DNA of 64,000 nucleotides from the NCBI RefSeq assembly GCF_000263855.1, contig NZ_AJWX01000008.1, positions 119,336-183,335 on the forward strand, read 5' to 3'. The position numbers were made by a program, and so were the translations under genes. The stretch is from Pseudomonas sp. M47T1 (GTDB lineage Bacteria; Pseudomonadota; Gammaproteobacteria; Pseudomonadales; Pseudomonadaceae). Below are positions 60,678 through 64,000 of this stretch, in pieces; the first letter of the stretch is position 1; the number at the start of each line of letters is the position of its first letter. The notes under the pieces were generated by a model. It saw only the letters and a program-made list of their open reading frames with translations. It had not been told where the DNA came from and did not search any database.

Positions 60678-62024
60678 ATGAACATGCCCGAAACTGCTCC
60701 GAACGGAATTGCCAGCCAGCTGAAGCTGGATGCTCACTGGATGCCCTACACCGCCAACCGCAGCTTCCAGCGCGACCCACGCATCATCGTCGCGGCCGAA
60801 GGCAGCTACCTGACGGACGACAAGGGCCGCAAGATCTACGACAGCCTGTCGGGCCTGTGGACCTGCGGCGCCGGCCACACCCGCAAGGAAATCCAGGAAG
60901 CGGTGTCACGCCAACTGGGTGTGCTCGACTACTCGCCGGCGTTCCAGTACGGCCACCCGCTGTCGTTCCAGCTGGCCGAGAAGATCACCGAGCTGACTCC
61001 CGGCGACCTGAACCACGTGTTCTACACCAACTCCGGCTCCGAGTGCTGCGACACCGCGGTGAAGATCGTGCGGGCCTACTGGCGCCTGAAAGGCCAGGCC
61101 ACCAAGACCAAGCTGATCGGCCGTGCCCGTGGCTACCACGGCGTTAACGTCGCTGGCACCAGCCTGGGTGGCGTGAATGGCAACCGCAAGATGTTCGGCC
61201 AGTTGATGGATGTCGACCACCTGCCGCACACCCTGCTGGCCAGCAACGCCTTCTCCAAGGGCGCGCCGGAAGAGGGCGGCATTGCCCTGGCCGACGAGAT
61301 GCTCAAGCTGATTGAGCTGCATGATGCGTCGAACATCGGCGCGGTCATCGTCGAACCCATGGCCGGCTCCGCTGGCGTGCTGCCACCGCCGAAGGGTTAC
61401 CTCAAGCGCCTGCGCGAGATCTGCAGCCAGCACAACATCCTGCTGATCTTCGACGAAGTGATCACCGGTTTCGGCCGTACCGGCAACATGTTCGGCGCCG
61501 ACACCTTTGGCGTTACCCCGGACCTGATGTGCATTGCCAAGCAGGTCACCAACGGCGCCATCCCCATGGGCGCGGTGATTGCCAGCACCGAGATCTACCA
61601 GACATTCATGAACCAGGCCACGCCTGAGTACGCCGTGGAATTCCCGCACGGCTACACCTACTCGGCGCACCCGGTAGCCTGCGCCGCCGGCCTGGCCGCG
61701 CTGGACCTGCTGCAAAAGGAAAGCCTGGTGCAACAGGCTGCCGAGCTGGCGCCGCACTTCGAGAAAGCGCTGCACGGTATCAAGGGCAGCAAGAACGTCG
61801 TCGACATCCGCAACTTCGGCCTGGCTGGCGCGATCCAGATCGCCCCGCGTGACGGCGACGCCATCGTGCGCCCGTACGAAGCCTCGATGAAGCTGTGGCA
61901 AGCCGGTTTCTATGTGCGCTTTGGCGGCGACACCCTGCAGTTCGGGCCAACCTTCAACGCCAAGGCCCAGGACATGGACCGCCTGTTCGATGCCGTTGGC
62001 CAGGCGCTGAACGCGATCGACTGA
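60678..62024 (+). CDS. bauA: Beta-alanine:pyruvate transaminase (omega-aminotransferase)
   Basis: This 448-aa class-III PLP aminotransferase transfers the amino group of beta-alanine to pyruvate, giving malonate semialdehyde and L-alanine. The PLP lysine is in CIAKQVTNGAIPMG near residue 288; GSECCDTAVKIVRAYW, FDEVITGFGRTG and HGYTYSAHPVACA are the other family blocks. The length equals the well-studied P. putida enzyme. The ATG at 60678 has GAGG upstream and is preferred over an earlier in-frame start. Confidence 0.96.
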   Translation: MNMPETAPNGIASQLKLDAHWMPYTANRSFQRDPRIIVAAEGSYLTDDKGRKIYDSLSGLWTCGAGHTRKEIQEAVSRQLGVLDYSPAFQYGHPLSFQLAEKITELTPGDLNHVFYTNSGSECCDTAVKIVRAYWRLKGQATKTKLIGRARGYHGVNVAGTSLGGVNGNRKMFGQLMDVDHLPHTLLASNAFSKGAPEEGGIALADEMLKLIELHDASNIGAVIVEPMAGSAGVLPPPKGYLKRLREICSQHNILLIFDEVITGFGRTGNMFGADTFGVTPDLMCIAKQVTNGAIPMGAVIASTEIYQTFMNQATPEYAVEFPHGYTYSAHPVACAAGLAALDLLQKESLVQQAAELAPHFEKALHGIKGSKNVVDIRNFGLAGAIQIAPRDGDAIVRPYEASMKLWQAGFYVRFGGDTLQFGPTFNAKAQDMDRLFDAVGQALNAID

Positions 62025-62037
62025 TCCCTCTATATAG

Positions 62038-62061
62038 AAGGAGCGGTATCGACCGCTCCTT
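62038..62061 (+). terminator. Perfect hairpin between transaminase and dehydrogenase genes
   Basis: AAGGAGCGGT-ATCG-ACCGCTCCTT is a perfect 10-bp stem with a 4-base loop, followed by GGCACCTTTT. It may partly terminate or process the operon mRNA so that the two genes are expressed at different levels. The left arm contains AAGGAG but no start codon follows it. Confidence 0.6.
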
Positions 62062-62084
62062 GGCACCTTTTCCAGGAGTTTCAC

Positions 62085-63578
62085 ATGAGCAGCATCCAAC
62101 ACCTGATCAACGGCGATCTGGTTTCCGGCGGCGACCGCACCGCCGACGTCTACAACCCGTCCACCGGTCAGGTTATCCACAAGCTTCAACTCGCTGACCT
62201 GCAAACCGTGCAGCGGGCCATCGATTCGGCCAAGGCCGCCTTCCCGGCCTGGCGCAACACCCCGCCGGCCAAGCGTGCCCAGGTGATGTTCCGCTTCAAG
62301 CAACTGCTGGAGCAGAACGAAGCCAAGATCTCGCAGATGATCAGCGAAGAGCACGGCAAAACCTTGGAAGACGCTGCGGGCGAACTGAAGCGCGGTATCG
62401 AGAACGTCGAGTACGCCTGCGCCGCGCCGGAAATCCTCAAGGGCGAGTACAGCCGCAACGTTGGCCCGAACATTGATGCCTGGTCCGACTTCCAGCCGCT
62501 GGGCGTGGTGGCCGGTATTACCCCGTTCAACTTCCCGGCCATGGTGCCGCTGTGGATGTACCCGCTGGCCATCGCCTGCGGCAACTGCTTCATCCTCAAG
62601 CCATCGGAACGCGACCCAAGCTCCACGCTGTTCATTGCCCAGTTGCTGCTGCAGGCCGGCTTGCCCAGCGGCGTGTTGAACGTGGTGCACGGCGACAAGG
62701 TTGCGGTGGACGCTTTGATCCAGGCGCCGGAAGTGAAAGCCTTGAGCTTCGTGGGCTCCACCCCGATCGCCGAGTACATCTATAGCGAAGGCACCAAGCG
62801 CGGCAAGCGTGTGCAGGCACTGGGCGGCGCCAAGAACCACGCGGTGCTGATGCCCGACGCAGATCTGGACAATGCCGTCAGCGCCCTGATGGGCGCGGCC
62901 TACGGTTCGTGCGGCGAGCGCTGCATGGCCATTTCCGTAGCCGTGTGCGTGGGCGACCAGGTAGCTGACGCCCTGGTGGCCAAGCTGACGCCACAGATCA
63001 AGGCGTTGAAAATCGGTGCCGGCACCTCCTGCGGCCTGGACATGGGCCCACTGGTCACCGGCCAGGCTCGCGACAAGGTGGCCGGTTATGTCGAAGACGG
63101 CCTGCAGGCTGGCGCCAAACTGGTGGTGGATGGCCGCGGCCTGGTAGTGCCGGGTAATGAAGATGGCTTCTTCCTGGGTGGCTGCCTGTTCGACAACGTC
63201 ACCCCCGAGATGCGTATTTATAAAGAAGAGATCTTCGGCCCGGTGCTGTGCATCGTGCGGGTGAACAGCCTGGAAGCTGCAATGCAGCTGATCAACGACC
63301 ACGAATACGGCAACGGCACCTGCATCTTCACCCGTGACGGTGAAGCGGCGCGCCTGTTCTGTGATGAGATCGAAGTGGGGATGGTCGGCGTCAACGTACC
63401 GTTGCCGGTGCCGGTGGCTTACCACAGCTTTGGTGGCTGGAAGCGGTCGCTGTTTGGTGACCTGCATGCGTATGGGCCGGACGGTGTGCGCTTCTACACG
63501 CGGCGCAAGGCGATTACCCAGCGCTGGCCGCAGCGGGCGAGCCATGAGGCTTCGCAGTTTGCGTTTCCTAGCCTTTGA
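62085..63578 (+). CDS. mmsA: CoA-acylating malonate/methylmalonate-semialdehyde dehydrogenase
   Basis: This 497-aa aldehyde dehydrogenase of the MmsA type converts malonate semialdehyde with CoA and NAD+ to acetyl-CoA and CO2, or methylmalonate semialdehyde to propionyl-CoA. It has GVVAGITPFNFPAMVPLWMY (first part quoted), SFVGSTPIAEYIY, the catalytic Cys in SCGERCMAIS near residue 284 and EEIFGPVL. AGGAG precedes the ATG. It completes the pathway started by the transaminase. Confidence 0.95.
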   Translation: MSSIQHLINGDLVSGGDRTADVYNPSTGQVIHKLQLADLQTVQRAIDSAKAAFPAWRNTPPAKRAQVMFRFKQLLEQNEAKISQMISEEHGKTLEDAAGELKRGIENVEYACAAPEILKGEYSRNVGPNIDAWSDFQPLGVVAGITPFNFPAMVPLWMYPLAIACGNCFILKPSERDPSSTLFIAQLLLQAGLPSGVLNVVHGDKVAVDALIQAPEVKALSFVGSTPIAEYIYSEGTKRGKRVQALGGAKNHAVLMPDADLDNAVSALMGAAYGSCGERCMAISVAVCVGDQVADALVAKLTPQIKALKIGAGTSCGLDMGPLVTGQARDKVAGYVEDGLQAGAKLVVDGRGLVVPGNEDGFFLGGCLFDNVTPEMRIYKEEIFGPVLCIVRVNSLEAAMQLINDHEYGNGTCIFTRDGEAARLFCDEIEVGMVGVNVPLPVPVAYHSFGGWKRSLFGDLHAYGPDGVRFYTRRKAITQRWPQRASHEASQFAFPSL

Positions 63579-63596
63579 GGTTTTAGGGTGAGAGAG

Positions 63597-63623
63597 GGCG
63601 GGCCGTTAGGCCCGCCTTTTTTT
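63597..63623 (+). terminator. Strong Rho-independent terminator
   Basis: GGCGGGCC-GTTA-GGCCCGCC is a perfect 8-bp GC-rich stem followed by seven T. It lies 19 bp after the mmsA stop and ends the beta-alanine operon. Confidence 0.95.
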
Positions 63624-63692
63624 GGTTTTTTGGGGGGGCATGGTTGAAGGTTGCGTCAGGGTCGCCAGGTGTGCGCAACACCCATCTCCAGC

Positions 63693-63717
63693 GTGGGAGC
63701 GGCCTCTGGCCGCGAAG
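63693..63717 (+). repeat. Single REP unit (GGGAG family)
   Basis: GTGGGAGCGGCCTCTGGCCG (63693-63712) followed by CGAAG is one unpaired REP with the hairpin CGGCC-TCT-GGCCG. It lies between the terminator and the rRNA-type promoter. Confidence 0.75.
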
Positions 63718-63839
63718 CGCCGCGCGGGCGGCGCTCGATGTTGTGAGGCTTGAAGATCCAGAGGCATGCACCTGGTGGCCTTTATAGGGTCCCCTTTGGG
63801 ATGCTTTTGATCTTTATGACAATTTGTTGAAATCAAAGC

Positions 63840-63867
63840 TTGACGCCCCCTCAAATCTATCTATAAT
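63840..63867 (+). promoter_or_regulatory. Strong sigma-70 promoter, probably rRNA operon P1
   Basis: TTGACG (63840-63845) and a consensus TATAAT (63862-63867) are separated by 16 bp. An AT-rich stretch immediately upstream (about 63808-63838) resembles an UP element, and the discriminator TTCGCCCC is GC-rich, as in stringently controlled stable-RNA promoters. The downstream sequence resembles Pseudomonas rRNA leaders as I remember them. The rRNA genes themselves lie beyond the window. Confidence 0.75.
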
Positions 63868-64000
63868 TCGCCCCACTTCCGGCGCAACCGAAACGGAAAA
63901 CTCCTTGAGTTTCAAAGAGTTAACCGAAGTAAGCAGTTCTGGAGGGTTTCGATCTTAACGTCGAAAGCGGTGAAAAAGGCAGTTGACAGCGAATCAAAAC
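63868..64000 (+). other. Probable start of rRNA operon leader (partial)
   Basis: This region downstream of the strong promoter has no open reading frame of note. TTGACA (63983-63988) is a consensus -35 whose -10 would fall just past the window edge, consistent with a second tandem rRNA promoter. No boxA or 16S sequence is reached. Confidence 0.55.

Noticed and set aside
60906..63545. 879-codon antisense frame over the beta-alanine genes
   Set aside because: Both sense genes have complete catalytic motifs; the antisense product shows no family signature.

Overview
The window looks like the chromosome of a fluorescent Pseudomonas of the P. putida group. The evidence is the high-GC codon use, recurrent P. 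putida-style REP palindromes, and gene content such as a biosynthetic arginine decarboxylase, a CueR/CopA/CopZ copper system and beta-alanine:pyruvate transaminase with methylmalonate-semialdehyde dehydrogenase. I recall a similar gene order in P. putida, but I could not run a comparison. I see no prophage, integrase, classical IS, CRISPR array, tRNA or rRNA gene. The right edge (about 63.84-64.0 kb) carries what looks like the promoter and start of the leader of an rRNA operon lying just outside.

Layout. (1) 0-7.7 kb: DUF2333 protein, Nudix hydrolase, SUI1/eIF1-like factor, speA with an attached lipoprotein esterase, a MATE exporter, a small membrane protein and an orphan receiver protein. 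(2) 7.8-22.3 kb: a complete Flp/Tad type IVb pilus island (flp, rcpC, rcpA, tadZ, tadA, tadB, tadC, tadD, a DUF3613 gene, response regulator pprB, prepilin peptidase fppA, a TadE/F-type pseudopilin, sensor kinase pprA, and a long TadG-like protein convergent with pprA). (3) 22.4-26.2 kb: two tandem DUF4136 lipoproteins, cmoM with a MazG-like pyrophosphohydrolase, a REP-associated transposase (RAYT) and an AraC regulator. (4) 26.3-32.5 kb: a bile-acid:Na+ symporter-family carrier; divergent thiolase versus ketoacyl reductase + MaoC hydratase; AraC regulator and LysE exporter. (5) 32.5-45.5 kb: chemoreceptor, RIO kinase, copper module with two CueR-type promoters, Bcr/CflA exporter, quinone reductase/LysR pair, ArsR-like regulator with an unusual leader, and an MFS carrier. 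(6) 45.7-59.5 kb: a region rich in nucleobase functions: adenine deaminase, Fe(II)/2-oxoglutarate-type oxygenase, BMP-family binding protein, 8-oxoguanine deaminase, two permeases and one double ATPase of a nucleoside-type ABC importer, a RutR-like TetR regulator and an NCS2 xanthine/urate-type permease. (7) 59.6-63.6 kb: LysR regulator divergent from the beta-alanine degradation genes, ending in a strong terminator.

Most striking non-genic feature: the 527-bp gap 56141-56667 upstream of the ABC importer holds three perfect DnaA-box matches and two pairs of TGATCA spaced exactly 11 bp apart. Other structured gaps are the leader of the ArsR-like gene (43.0-43.3 kb, with a possible 44-aa ORF ending in a perfect palindrome), the hairpin-rich leader of the NCS2 permease, and a perfect 16-bp palindrome between flp and rcpC. 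Two REP families punctuate the window, and one REP copy supplies the last codons of the IMPACT-family gene.
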